64,000 nt of DNA, taken from Phragmites australis. Lineage: Eukaryota > Streptophyta > Magnoliopsida > Poales > Poaceae. The notes below the pieces were generated by a model, which made no database searches, was not told where the DNA came from, and saw only the letters and a list, made by a program, of their open reading frames with translations. The DNA is taken from contig NC_084925.1 in the NCBI RefSeq assembly GCF_958298935.1, positions 12,583,001 through 12,647,000 of the forward strand, written 5' to 3'. A program made the translations under genes and the position numbers. This document shows positions 33,205 through 45,890 of this stretch, piece after piece. Numbering within the stretch: the first letter of the stretch is position 1; every line of letters starts with the position of its first letter.

Positions 33205-34455
33205 TGTTCGTCTCCTACCTCCTGGCATGGTTCCTTTCCTCTCCCATAACACCATGGACACCCAGGGGAGCTCGCATAAATGTGCATTCCAGTGCACTAA
33301 TGCCCACGAATGAGCAAAATAGGTCACTCACGCCACCCTCCTTCAATTCCCACAACCAAAGGTGCAAACCGTTGCCCCGTAGTGACCATAACCATGACCT
33401 CCATTCTCCGGTGTTGTGCATGCCTTGTGACTATTCTGGTCCCTTCCCGCAACTATAAAAATCACCTAGCCTTATAGACACCCCAGCTGACCATGCTCGT
33501 CCCCCCCCCCCCCTCTCACTCCTCACCCTTCAGCGGTGAGTTCGCCATCATCCTCTTCAGGCCTGGTGAGGCGCTCGCTTGCCGCCACTACTATTCCAGT
33601 GAGGATTTTTCCTCTAAGTCTATACAAGGTTTGTTCGCTGAACGGTGCTGACCATCCCCCTTCTACCTTTTTTTCCGGAACCCTCCATTGACTGCATGGC
33701 TTTACCATCGCCGTCCCGTTTAGGTGAGAAGCATCACCATGCTGCCTCTTTCCATTTTGCATGTTTGTAGACCCTTCTGCGCCGCTGCACGCCGGTGAGC
33801 TCGCTGTCCAGAGCATTCGGCTGTAGGAGGCTACTGATCGAACGAAAGCTGCACCATGCCACCATAAAAAAACCACCCACCGTACTGTAGACTTGATCAC
33901 AGGACCATTAACGCATTCTGAAGCTTGCGAACTTGTTTAATTGCCAGCTGAACATCACGCTGGTGAAGTAAATAGGATTTCCCCTTTAGAAGAAAAAAAA
34001 AGAATATTCACGTTTTTTTCTCATAGAATTAAACCTTCTGAAAGCTAGTTCTTAACCATCCGAACTCCGATCCAAGCAACTCTTCCACAATAATTCATAT
34101 AAATTCCTACATTCCCATGCTGTGTCCAAATTATGAATTTCAGATTTTATTTGTGTTCATTCGGTTTTATTTGAATTTAGTTTGATTTTGCTTTTCCTTT
34201 CGCGTTTAGATTCCGATGTTCCAAGGAGCGAACTCTACGACTTTGATTTTGAGCTAGTTCGAGGAACAAGGCAAGTCACACTTTGATCATATTGTTCCTA
34301 ATTTTCAAATGAATTTGATTCAAATGCATGCATGCGATTTATATTATGCAAGTTTATTTAAAAATCTACTTTAATATAGATATGTCCAACTTGAACATTC
34401 GCCTACCTTGATTTTGTGATACCGAGAGTCCTTGAAACTCTAGGCAAAACCACTA
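33205..34455 (+). repeat. Del/Tekay-like LTR, middle segment with promoter
   Basis: Continues the LTR begun at 28291. It contains TATAAAAA at 33454-33461 and a GC-rich leader, then AT-rich U5-like sequence. A 14-base C run occurs near 33497. The right side is interrupted near 34456 by inserted sequence. Confidence 0.55.
33454..33461 (+). promoter_or_regulatory. TATA box of Del/Tekay-like LTR
   Basis: TATAAAAA on the plus strand, followed by a cytosine-rich leader, matching the plus orientation inferred from the TGTAACATACC start. Confidence 0.5.
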
Positions 34456-34580
34456 GTTAAATACAATATATAGGGACTGTTTAGGAGAGCTCCCAAACAC
34501 CCTAGCTTTATCTATTGGTGGAGCAGCCAACTCCATGGAGCAGCCCATCTTCTAGTTTATTTTGGTAGAACAGCTAAAGG
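34456..34580 (+). repeat. Tourist-like MITE end
   Basis: GGGACTGTTTAGGAGAGCTC with CCAACTCCATGGAGCAG downstream resembles the end of a Tourist/PIF-type element. The matching opposite end was not found. Confidence 0.4.
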
Positions 34581-34825
34581 GTACTCCGCCAACTTGAGTT
34601 CCATATGTCCTCATAGAGTTGCGGGTAATTACCCACCACTGTTATTAGGGTAATACCCCTGGTATCCCCACCCCCGTCCCTCACACCCCAACTCGAGTTT
34701 GCTCTGTAGCGATTTCTTGATTCTGACCTAGCCACCGCCGGCCACCTCCTCTCGCCGCCAACCGCCGGCACCTGGCTCCCTCGGCTTCGCCCATCGCCAC
34801 CGCCCGCCTCTGCACGACCACTGTC

Positions 34826-35173
34826 GTGGGTCTGCTGCCCGCCTCTAACCCATATCTGTCGCTCATCTCGGCCTACTACCAGACGTGCGCCGAGCACCAC
34901 GCCATAGTCTCCAACGACTGGCTCACCCACGGTGCTGTCGTCGCCGCCTCCCCCAGTGTTGATGCTGTCGTTGCTGTGGCGGACACCAAAGCTCCTCTCC
35001 CCTCCTCCAAGAGCAGCGGTGTGATCGAGGAGTTCAACTTCTAGCACCACAAGCCCGAGGCTGCTGAGGTGGTGGTGGCCATCATGGCACTCGCCGCTGT
35101 CATCTGCTCCAGCTGGGCCACCACCATTATGGAGCTCAAGATCGAGCTCAAGAAGGCCTCCAACAAGCTCAAG
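34826..35173 (+). pseudogene. Captured exon 1 fragment, probable eIF2B alpha subunit
   Basis: Open from ATG 34826 except for TAG at 35042-35044. It encodes NPYLSLISAYYQ near the start and, at the end, KPEAAEVVVAIMALAAVI and TTIMELKIELKKASNKLK. This pattern (P-E-x-A-x-x-V-x-A-I-x-x-L, then a helix ending ELKKAS) matches the N-terminus of eukaryotic initiation factor 2B alpha, in my reading of the family. The match stops at AAG/GTCCAT (35173/35174), which looks like the exon 1 donor, and the following sequence is intron-like. So genomic DNA, not a processed mRNA, was copied. The host gene would act in GDP-GTP exchange on eIF2. This fragment is about one fifth of the protein and is broken. Confidence 0.65.
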
Positions 35174-35500
35174 GTCCATAACCCAGCCACTTCCCCTGCT
35201 CCATGATTCTATTCTCTTTCTTCTCCCAATTGATGTACTAGTGTATAACTATATATTTGTTGTGATCAACATGATTACTTGAGCAGTTCTATCCTTCTTG
35301 GTGCCATTAGCATATCACTTGATGAACTACTAGTGTTGCATTAGGCAGGACTGTCGATTGAAATTATGTTTACCAGTGGGTCAGACCTTTAAGCTTTAGC
35401 TTTCCTGGCCCTGGTGTTTTAGCAGCATAATCTCACGATTTTTGGAAGGAATAATGAATCCGTACTCTAGATGGCTTAGATCTGTTACTAATATTGACTG
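35174..35500 (+). other. Intron-like sequence after the captured exon
   Basis: Starts GTCCATAA and is T-rich with no open frame. It probably belongs to the captured host gene before LTR sequence resumes. The boundary with the LTR is not visible. Confidence 0.35.
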
Positions 35501-36620
35501 GTGCCTTTATGTGTTGGTTATATTATTGCTTAACTTGCTTAGACCGGTCAAACAATAAAACTTTCGGGTGTTCAATAAAGCGAATGGTTCACAGCAAAGG
35601 AGTTGCTAAATGCTATTCTATTCTCTCCTTCAAATGTTGAACATGGTTTTGGGTGGGACTTGGGCAAGTGGTGGGTTTTTCAGGATGTCTTTCCAGAGTC
35701 AATTAAGGATCCGCCTACGAGCTATTGTTGCAAGGCACCATTATACAAATCACAAGCTAAATATGGGTGTGACCTCGCCTACTAATCTGCAACATCCTGG
35801 ACAAGATTACGCCAAATGGTTGTGTGCGTTGTCGGTTTAGACTAGAAAACTCACAATGCGCAAGAGGGGCTTCTTTTGGGTGGTTTAACCCTACAACGGT
35901 GAAACCTTAGCAGGTGTGGTCTTTTCGGTATGGAGCATCGTAACGGCCTTGTTACGATCAAGTTTGCCACACTCCTCGGTAGAGTTGTGGAAATACTGAC
36001 ATCATAACTCTGTAGAGTTTTAATCTTTTCAGATAGCTGAGCACACGATCATGGAGGGTTGCGCGATGTTTTTCATGGATTAATTTCACCTCTGGTTTTG
36101 GAAGAAGTTTGGGGTTGGTTGAAAGCCGTTGGATGCAGTATTCCAATTTTTCAAGAACATACCATTTTTTATACCTTTTATTTTATTGTTTTTCTTTTAA
36201 ATCAGCCTTAAAATTTAAATCATTGGAAAATTTGCTTTACAGTACCTATATTGGTTGACAACAATTCTGCATGATGTATTATGTCAGTGTAACTTGCTGA
36301 GTGCGTTTATACTCACTCTACTCTTTACTATTTTTTAGAAGCAGATATGAGTAGGAAGCCAGCTAGGATAACTAGACATTTCCCCAGTCGATTGCCTGTG
36401 GCATATCGATGGGGCCCACATTTGCTGGATTTTACTTTGGATTTTATCATGATGTAATCACATACTCAAGTCAATAAATAAAGTTAAATAAAGTTTTTAA
36501 TTCGGATGTGGTTATCTGTCTTTGTGTTACTATGTGTACTAGCTTTTCCTGGACTAGTACATATATTCATAGAGAATTTGGAGTTTTTTTCCAGGTTCGA
36601 CAGAGTCCCAAATCAACCAG
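35500..36620 (+). repeat. Del/Tekay-like LTR, right segment
   Basis: Contains blocks I associate with Del/Tekay LTRs in grasses: CGGTGAAACC, CGTAACGGCC, TTGCCGCACTC-like (TTGCCACACTCCTCGGTAG), GGTTGCGCGATG and CTTGCTGAGTG followed by TACTCAC. CTTGCTGAGTG is also in the solo LTR (minus strand, near 16130). The usual terminal TTACA was not found; the segment fades near 36620. Confidence 0.6.
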
Positions 36621-39405
36621 ATGGCGAGTAGCATGGCAGGCTAAACAACAAGGAAGGAAATATTGGTAGTGGAGGAGACTTGGGTGGCGACAAGCAAGCA
36701 ACTGGCCACCCTCTCTGCCGTGGAGTTGGAGGGGAAGAAACGAGGGTCGTAAGTGAAGGCCGCACCCACCGCTACACCATCAACGTTGCTGCCATAGAGT
36801 ACCTTCCTATCTGACACTCTGCTCTTGTGAACTATCAAGGATGTTCTTGACGATGATCTGTACAATTTGAATACATCACACAACTTGATGGTCTTGCTGG
36901 CTTCTTATACTACACAACTGTGATGCTATAGCAAATACAATGTATTGCTAAAATTTGCTACTTAGAAACTTTACATAATTCTTATTATTCTATTTAGGTG
37001 CAAGAAACTCCTTCTAAACTTGATTTGTCTGGCCATTTTGTGATGTGTATTTTTGAATTAATGGAAGGAACATGATTAGTTACATGTTTAGCAATACAAT
37101 CACGCATGAAGTCAGTATTGTCAATTACTCTCTATTAGAGAATGTGATTCACCATAGCTCTATTATCTCAATGTCGATCTTCACTAGATCAGACGGTATT
37201 TGGTGACATCACATAGCAAAAGATTTTGATATTTTCTTGCTAAGTTCTAGATGTCTTGGAGACTGCCAACTGCATAGCAAAGTCATGCAGCTACCGAGAG
37301 ACCAAGTCTAAAGAAGATATAAACTCAACTCTTTACTACACTATCCAAACATCAATATGTTACTGCAGAGATATAAAAAATCATACTATCTCAAATTTAT
37401 AAAGTTTTGTTGAAAATTATTCATAACTACAATTAGTGCACACCAACTATTTGCTTCCTATTTGACTATGTAGTTTACGGATGGGAGCATTATCTCCTTA
37501 TTTTGGAGTATTCTTTTTTACTTATTGAATATTGTATGCTTTGCGATACATTGATATTGCAATTTATTCTAGGGGGAGTTGGGATGGATAGCCTAAGCTC
37601 TAGAGATATGTAGGGTTTAGTTCACTAAATTTGGGGGGGGGGGGGGCAACTTTAGATCGTGATCGATCTCTTAATTTATGGAGGAGAGAGCAGGGTTTAG
37701 CTACTTAATTTTTGGGGAGGTGTAATAAATAATAACGTAATTTGTATACGAAAGCATTAACTAGCTTCTTAATTTTAGGAGGCAATCAACTCTAAATCTA
37801 GAACCTGTGATTAAATATGATTGATGGTTGTTCCCTTCCTACCGTTGCTTTTTATATTAGTATAGATATATAAGTATAGATATAGATATAGACTGCACAA
37901 CTTGATTCATAAATCTTCTTTTGGCTACCTACAACTCCTTGCTACTAATGTCATCCTACCCAAATATAGCATGGTGTCTACTATGGCATATGCTTCGTGC
38001 CATTGGAATTGTGCCAAGTGCGACATTCCAGACTTTTCCAAGAAAAATACCTTAATTCTATATTATTTTTGCATCCTTAACTAAATACTAGATATTTCAT
38101 ACAATTGAAAAATCTAGCTTTAGATTGCTTTGTCATGAAGACTACATCCTTGAGGAACTATTTTACTTTTGTAATCTTCATGAACTCTCTACAACACAAG
38201 GATCGATGCATGGCCAATTTTGACATAGACATAGCCTCTGACAACATAAGAATCAATTGACATGATATATTTTTAAAGTTCATCTACCAATTTTGTCATG
38301 TGGACTTGGGGTTCAGTGTCTGGTTTTATACTTCAGGATGTTAAATAGACTTACCTTGATACATGAGGAGGTGAAGTAGACTTATTCATATGTTTTATTA
38401 GTTTTTGCCTTTTATAGAAATATGATCAAATGAATGTGAGAAGTAGTTGTCATGTGCTCTATCCAAGACAATAAAGATTGATAAGGGATAGATACAACGA
38501 GTTAAAACGGACGCAATGTTGCACCAAAGGTTGCAACCCAATATGGCATAGAGTAGTTATAGATTTAGAGAGGCACTAAGCAAACTAATTAGATGGGCTT
38601 GTGCGCCTCTATTTGGAAATGTTCGTTCACATTCAATTCAAATGTGAACTTGCATTCACTTCCTAATCATTACAAGCCAGCCTCTTGTACTTCACAAATT
38701 GTGATAAATATAGGCAAAGTTAAATGACAATACTCTCAGTATTGATCCTTAATACCTCTCTAGGCCTAGACTAGCAAACTATTTTTGTCTTGTCACTTGA
38801 AGCTCTGATTTGATCATGTTATTTGGTTTGGTAGTCTCTTGTTATGAAGAATTCAAGGTCTTACCAAGTTCTGCGCAACATTGAAGTTATATTCACATAA
38901 ACATGTTGTCTTTTTACCTAGATAAATAGGTCGCTTGAGTAATAAGAAGCACGGAGTGCCCTCTATCACATATATGGTCTAGGAGGTTTCTTATGGTCTA
39001 GAGGTACCCCAAATCTTTTACTATAGGTACAACATACTATTGCTAACAAATTTACTTCATAGTACCTTTCCAAAAGAAGAAGTTGTATTAAAGCTTTGGT
39101 CCAGGATAACATATTTTGATTTGAGATAACAAAATATGCTGAGGCAGACTTACAGAACACATGAAAGCTGGTGTTTATCTCTGTAAATAGCAAATATCTC
39201 GGTAAATAAATAGTGTGGCTCCATTATTGAAAAGTTATTAAATTATATATGGAGACTAAATTGTGTTAGATAGCCAAATAGAAAGTTTTAGAATTACATT
39301 GTTTTCAATGTTCCTACAATGAACAATTAAATTGCATGGTACAGTCTTTTGTCATAGAAAATACGGAAATTAGAAGTAAGAAAATATCACTATTACAGAA
39401 AATAT
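36621..39405. other. Mostly AT-rich, unrecognised
   Basis: 36691-36745 repeats the coding-like sequence seen at 28216. A G run of about 16 occurs near 37634 and a TATAGATATAGA microsatellite near 37865. The remainder shows no domain on either strand. A minus-strand frame at 38966-39193 has no recognisable motif. Confidence 0.4.
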
Positions 39406-39925
39406 CATCACTACAAGTTCCAAATTGACATCATTGCCAGTTTTTGAACCAGCAATGAATAGGCGGCAATGATAATCTAGGATTATCACTACCGGTTCGT
39501 AACATGAACCGGCGGTGATACAATCTATCACTGCCGATTCTTGATCTCATTTCGATCGATTTGTATGGTTATCACTGCAGGTTCTATCTATGAGCCGGTA
39601 GTGATACTCAATCCAAGACAAACAAAAATTAAACATCCATGCAATAATTTAAAGGAGATTGGCATTACTAATGATCATATTAATATCATTTATACTAATT
39701 ACAGCAAAAGATGTCGTCATGGAGATGACAGCGCAAAATCCTAACGCACATGAAAACCCTAACACACACGTCGTCTAACCTAGCTAACTAGCTAGCTAGA
39801 AGTTGTGCTCGAGTTAGAACACGACCGACGAATGGAAGTCCGTGGTCTCATCATCCTCATCCTTGTCGTTGTTGACGTCGCCGTCATCGTCACCGTTGTC
39901 GCTGTTGCCGTCATCATCACCATTG

Positions 39926-40150
39926 TCATCGGTGGTGGGCGGCATCATCTTCCTCCTCGTCCTCATCCTCCTCCTCCTCTGATAAGCTCGTCCGGGCCTT
40001 CTTGGCCCTCGGCACCTCATCAATGAAATCATCCCACACCTCGTCGTCTGACAAGGGGATTCTGGTGGTGAAATGCCGGAATTGGATGAGGTGGGTGGCG
40101 CCTCATCCGGCGCGGCATCCTCCTCCCCAGACGAGGACATGTGTGTGGGA
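39926..40150 (-). pseudogene. Acidic C-terminal fragment in CACTA derivative
   Basis: A minus-strand frame reads IPLSDDEVWDDFIDEVPRAK, then KKARTSLSEEEEDEDEEEDD and a stop at 39926-39928. An acidic tail next to a small basic patch suggests the C-terminus of a nuclear protein. I do not recognise it; it may be part of the transposon's own second protein or a captured exon. A triplet-repeat-like GATGAC region lies just beyond. Confidence 0.35.
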
Positions 40151-40355
40151 GGCATCCTCGGAGAAGGCAGTGGAGGCAGCTACGGATCCATGTGGATCAC
40201 ATGGGGGAGGTGGATGTGGCTGCGGTGGCCGAGAGAGAAAACGAGAGCGAGAGTGCGCAAGAGAGAGTTAGCGAGCAGAGTGTGAAAGAGTGAGCGAGGA
40301 TCACTCACATTTAAAGTCGCACGCATGAAGCCTCGCAGTCATGCGTATGAAGACG

Positions 40356-41264
40356 TGATGAGGACATCACTCTTTCGGATACACACACACCGAATATTCC
40401 TCCAACTCTAGGTCCATTGACACGAGCTCGTGCACGTCAACTAAATCATGAGGTGAGCTCATTCCTTAGTGTTCCTTTATACTTTGATGAGGATGGGATG
40501 CTACTGAATAATTGTGATGTATTGCTACTTAGGAACACGGGAGAAGAATAGCATGGGCGCCCAAGCCAAGGTGGAGGCCCAATCCAGTTCGAGTCCGTTT
40601 CAGAGTCCAGGACCAGTCCGCACTAAAATCGTCGCCCAGGACGCATACGGACTCCGTTTTTGACGTTCTACACATGGTTGGAAATCTAAGGAGATAAGCT
40701 TTCCAACGGTGCTGGTCCCATGTCCAAATTCTTTCTGAGTCAACAGAAATCGTCAAAACAAGTGGACGTCCAGAATCTGTCAGGGTGCTGCGCCACCATC
40801 TTTTGGGCCGTTGGGCCGTGTAACGTGTTGGAGTCCATTAGGGACGCGTCCAGGGGTCCTTGGCCGACCCTAGTCTTTTATATACAGTAGCCACCGCCCT
40901 AATTAGGGTTGGGTTTTGCTTAGATATTGATCTACACATAGTTGTGAGATTTTCGCTCTTGTTCCGTACCGACTAGGCCGCTGCAAGTGTTTGTGGAACC
41001 CCGACTTTGAGTGCTTGAATTCTATTCGTAATATTTCAGATTGCATCTTCTACGTTCCTGCTTGTGTTCTCGGTACGCTTGCAGGGATTGAGCCTTCTTG
41101 GCGAGGTCAACCGCGCGACACGGTTGATAACCAACGGAGCTGTGGTGTAGTGATTGCAAGGGAGACGATATGTTCGGGTCGAAGCCTTTGGATCATCAAC
41201 GTCGAGTTCTCCACCCACCGACTTATCACTACCTATCGGAAGATTAGGCCAACATTACTCATCA
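40356..41264 (+). repeat. 5' LTR of CRM-like element
   Basis: 909 bp. Has a TATA-like TTTTATATACA near 40876-40886 and a downstream leader. Its first 195 bp are a copy of the pol C-terminal coding region, here ending GAAGAATAG, whereas the 3' LTR has GAAGAACAG. Confidence 0.88.
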
Positions 41265-41266
41265 AC

Positions 41267-41277
41267 TGGTATCAGAT
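41267..41277 (+). other. Primer binding site of CRM-like element
   Basis: TGGTATCAGAT two bases after the LTR end ...CTCATCA, matching initiator tRNA-Met type sites. Confidence 0.7.
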
Positions 41278-42510
41278 TTTCAGGTTGTCCGTTAGGTAAT
41301 TTCGTCTTCCCCTTTAGATTAGTCTGTTTTTCATTACCTAGAGTCCAGAAAAAGCCTAAAAAATTCCGTCAATTTCCGCTGCCCTAGAACCCTTTGTGCC
41401 TTTGCAATTTTTGTTTTCAGTTGCACGTTGTTGAGTTTGTGTCCATGGTCGAGTCTTGTTGCTGGTTTTAGAGTCGTGTTCTTGGTTTTTAGTCAACGCT
41501 CCGTGCTGTTTTGATCACGCCGCTATCCCATCGCCACCATCCGCACCAACAAGTCGAGCCACCACATTACTCAATTTGCCACCGCGAGCCGCTTTGTGTT
41601 ACTTTCCGCCACGCCAACCCTAGATAGGTCGCAAGCCGTCTTGTATCAATTGCCCTGCCACCGCTGCCATCCTTGTTCATCTCGCGATCCTATTGCTTGC
41701 AATACCTTAAAGAGGTCAATTTCTGCAAGAGTTGCTTGAAAAAAAAACCCTAACTCAACAGGAGTTCAGTAAAACAGCCATAACTTTCTCATACGGACTC
41801 GGAATCAGGCAAAAAAAAATTTCACGGACATCTACAGAAAAAGTTACATCCATTGCTCCCCGCTTTCTTGGGTTCCGCCGAAATTTTTTTCCCAAATTCG
41901 GCTTGGAAGATTGAGTATTCGAGCCGCGAAGTTTCTGCACGCTTTTCAGAGAACGTGCTTGATTTTCTGTAGGCCACATCTTACATCCGTTTGAGCTGAA
42001 AATTTCTGTGGTTGTTGCTTGTGTGCTCCTAGTTCAGAAAAAAATATCAGAAAAATAGGAAAAAAAAAATTCGTGATTCCTACTAGTGCTAAAAGACAAA
42101 AAAAGAGGAGCACATAGAGAACACCCAGATAATTGTGCTGTTTGCTGTGTTTTTCTCTGATCATCCTTTTTAGCTTTGTTTCAGCTGTTGTGCTAGGACT
42201 AGGGACACGTGATAGACCAGCAACTGTGATTCATACTTTGGACACTTATTTAGCTTTGCTCTTCTGATTACAATTATTGCTAATCCTTGCTACCATATTG
42301 TGCCTTCCAAGCTCCACCTCCTTTGATCCGAACAGGTTCACTCTTGCAATCATCCCACGCTTCCAGACTTGTCACCGGTTGTTCCTCCTTACTGCGTTGA
42401 TAAGAACATTTGTAAGAGCGTGGTAAGACGCTTGAGTGTGTGTGATTCCACCTTCCACAACCTAGTAGTTGATAGGGATAATATTTGTTGTCCTTTGTTT
42501 TCTACTAACC
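41278..42510 (+). other. Untranslated leader of CRM-like element
   Basis: About 1.2 kb between the primer site and the gag ATG. A related leader segment (41306-41850) is present in the deleted copy at 61774-62317. No coding sequence recognised. Confidence 0.7.
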
Positions 42511-43671
42511 ATGTCAGGTGATGGCTCTCTGTTGGATTTTAAGGATTGTGTGTCCAAGGAAGAACTCAACAAAGCCTTGCAGGATCATACTAGGCTATTG
42601 ACAGACATTAGAATAAGCATTGCTAACCTCGTCACACGAGTCAACGACCTTGAGTTGCGACAGCCACCACAGGATGATGACCATTCACATGATGATGATG
42701 ATGATACTAATGATGGTGACCAAGAAGATGGTGAGGTTTTTGTTGGGCAAGATGCGCGTGCTGAGCAACGTCCTCATGCTGAACAATTACGTCGTGGCCA
42801 ACAACAACGTCGTCAAGGTAATGGAGGTAATAATGTTAATCACAACGGTCGCGATGATCCTTATTCTAAGATTAAGTTTTCAATGCCTCCTTTTGATGGT
42901 GCATATGATGCTGATGCTTATTTGAATTGGGAAATGACGGTTGATCAAAAGTATAGTTCTCATATGGTTCCTGAAATACATAGAGTTAGACTAGCCACTT
43001 GTGAGTTCACGAATTATGCTATTATTTGGGTGAATGGTCTAGTTTCTAGTGGCTTAGAACCTGAATCATGGCCTAGACTAAAGCGTGCCATGCGCAATAG
43101 ATTTATTCCTCCTGATTATACACGTGAATTGAAAAAGAAATTGCAGCGCTTAAATCAAGGTTCTAAATCTGTCCATGATTACTATCAAGAGCTTCAAATT
43201 GCTATGCTTTGTTGTAGTATACAAGAGGATGATGAGGATACCATGATTCGTTTTTACTCCGGGTTGAGACGTGAAATTCAGGACCTTGTTGATTATAAAG
43301 ATTACAATACTACCAATAGGTTGTTCCATTTTGCTATCTTGACAGAAAAAGAACTGCAGGGTCGACAACAGGTGCAGAAATTGCGGAACAATTTTGGGAG
43401 TACATCTACTTCACGAGTACCACCGGGACAAGCAACAATATTCCCTTCTACATCTACATGATCTGCTGCCCCCTCCTCCAACACTCGAGCACGTTCAGCA
43501 GGAGCACCACAACCATCACGTGAGGTGAGTAAATCTACTGTTTCGCAGGATCCAATGCCACGCTCTTCTTCAGGTGCAGCTACCACGGGTCGTACAACGG
43601 GCATTGTGTGCCGTCGCTGCTAAGGTATTGGCCACGTCATGAAGGATTGCCCAAGCCAGCGAGCATACTCC
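42511..43671 (+). pseudogene. gag: CRM-like gag
   Basis: ATG 42511 (MSGDGSLLDFKDC). The N-terminal coiled-coil-like region is followed by a basic/Gln-rich stretch and the retrotransposon gag domain (FSMPPFDGAYDADAYLNWEM, FIPPDYTRELKKKLQRLNQG, MIRFYSGLRREIQDLV). The zinc knuckle C-x2-C-x4-H-x4-C (CRRC...GIGHVMKDC, about 43609-43650) contains TAA at 43621-43623. TGA at 43459-43461 also breaks the frame. Reading frame is otherwise shared with pol. Confidence 0.85.
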
Positions 43672-45890
43672 GCAACAGCAGATGGTGGATATGTTAGTCA
43701 TAGTGATGTCGAGGAAGAATATGCATTTGAAGCTAATCTTGCAGCCGATCATGACATGGATAGTGAGGGGGAGGAGATTAGTGGTACCGCTGCCACGGAG
43801 AGTTATGCAGCACGCACCTTCATTGTGAAGCGAGTTTTGAGTTCTCAAATGGGGCAAGCGGAGCAGCTACAACGCTATAATCTATTCCAGACATTCCTCA
43901 TTATCAAAGATGCACGTGTTCGTACCATAATTGATGGCGAGAGTTGCAACAACCTCTTGAGCTCCGATCTTGTGAAGAATCTTTCCTTGCCAACACGTAC
44001 ACATCCTCATCCATACTACATTCAGTGGTTCAATAACAGCGGTAAGGTTAAGGTAACACAATCTGCGAGAGTACAATTTTCTATTGGTTCCTACCATGAT
44101 TATGCTAATTTTGATGTAGTGCTTATGCAAGCATGTTCACTTTTGTGAGGCCGTCCTTGGGAATTTGATACCGATGCTACACACCATGGTAGAAGTAATA
44201 AATACTCTCTCATGCACAAGGGAAAGAAAATCTCTTTGCTTCCTTTGACACCTGCTGAAATTGTGCAATGTGATAAAGCTTTAGCTGAAAAAGAAAAGAA
44301 AGAACGTGTTTTGGAATCTGAAAATCAGCAAGTAACTCAATCTGTTTTTCCACCTAAGAAAGAGAAGAACACACCTAGGTCCGAAGGCATTAAGTTAAAG
44401 GGTGGTGTTATGCTTGCTACTAAATCTGACCTTGCTGAAATTCAAGATAATAATACTTTGTGCTATGCTTTCGTATGTAAAGAGGTTTTATTTTCAATTG
44501 ATGATATACCTAGCTCTTTGCCTGCTGCTGTCACTAACCTTTTGCAGGAGTATAAGGATGTCTTTCCAGCTGAGATACCCCCGGGGCTACCACCATTGAG
44601 AGGGATAGAGCACCAAATAGATTTGATCCCGGGAGCGACTTTGCCAAACCGCGCTGCATATAGGACCAATCCGGAGGAGACTAAGGAAATTCAGCGACAA
44701 GTCCAAGACCTTTTGGACCGTGGGTACGTACGAGAGAGCCTTAGTCCTTGTGCTGTTCCTGTTCTTTTGGTTCCTAAGAAAGATGGCACATGGCGCATGT
44801 GTGTTGATTGTAGAGCCATTAATAATATCACAATAAGGTATCGTCATCATATTCCAAGGCTAGATGACATGCTTGATGAGTTGAGTGGTTCTATTATTTT
44901 CACGAAGATTGACTTGCGTAGTGGTTACCACCAAATAAGAATGAAATTGGGAGATGAATGGAAAACTGCTTTCAAAACTAAGTTCGGTCTATATGAGTGG
45001 TTAGTGATGCCTTTTGGTTTAACTAATGCACCTAGCACTTTCATGAGATTGATGAATGAGGTTTTACGTGCTTTCATAGGAAGATTTGTGGTGGTGTACT
45101 TTGATGATATTTTGATCTATAGCAAGTCACATGAAGAACACATTGATCATCTACGTGCTATTTTTACTGCTTTGAGAGAGGCACGTTTGTTTGCTAACCT
45201 TGACAAGTGCACCTTTTGCACGAATAGAGTTGCTTTTCTTGGCTATGTTGTTACTCCACAGGAAATTGAAGTGGATGAAGTTAAAATTGAAGCCATCAAG
45301 AGCTGGCCGACCCCTGGGACTATCACACAGGTGAGAAGCTTTCATGGCCTTGCAGGGTTCTATCGGCGTTTTGTGAGAGATTTCAGCACCATTGCTGCCC
45401 CACTCAATGAGTTGACAAAGAAGGGCGTTCCGTTCTAATGGGGGCCAGCACAAGAACAAGCTTTTAATACGCTGAAAGATAAGCTTACGCATGCACCTCT
45501 ACTCCAACTTCCGGACTTTGGTAAGACTTTTGAGTTAGAATGTGATGCTAGCGGCATTGGAATTGGAGGAGTGCTACTACAAGGAGGTAAACCTGTTGCT
45601 TATTTTAGTGAGAAATTGAATAGGCCATCTCTTAATTATTCGACTTATGATAAGGAGTTGTATGCTTTAGTGCGAGTTTTAGAAACATGGCAACATTATC
45701 TTTGGCCCAAGGAGTTTATTATTCATTCTGATCATGAAGCTTTGAAACATATTAGAAGCCAAGCCAAACTGAACAAACGTCATGCTAAATGGGTTGAATT
45801 TATAGAGTCTTTTCCTTATATCATTAAACACAAGAAAGGTAAAGACAATGTCATTGCAGATGCGTTATCTAGACGTTATACCATGTTGTC
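43672..45890 (+). pseudogene. pol: CRM-like protease, reverse transcriptase, RNase H
   Basis: The protease region reads TIIDGESCNNLLSS, with Glu where a Gly is expected after the catalytic Asp pair position. TGA at 44146-44148 follows just before GRPWEFD. RT has [51 protein letters not shown] and VVYFDDILIYS. TAA at 45436-45438 interrupts the connection region. RNase H keeps its Asp ([16 protein letters not shown]), plus [20 protein letters not shown] and IADALSRR. Confidence 0.88.

Noticed and set aside
37634..37650. G run of about 16 (and the C run near 33497)
   Set aside because: Simple homopolymers, possibly with length errors; no function inferred.
40991..41299. 102-codon frame repeated at 47799 and 62763
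   Set aside because: It is part of the CRM-like LTR downstream of its TATA box; the repeat reflects LTR copies, not a gene family.
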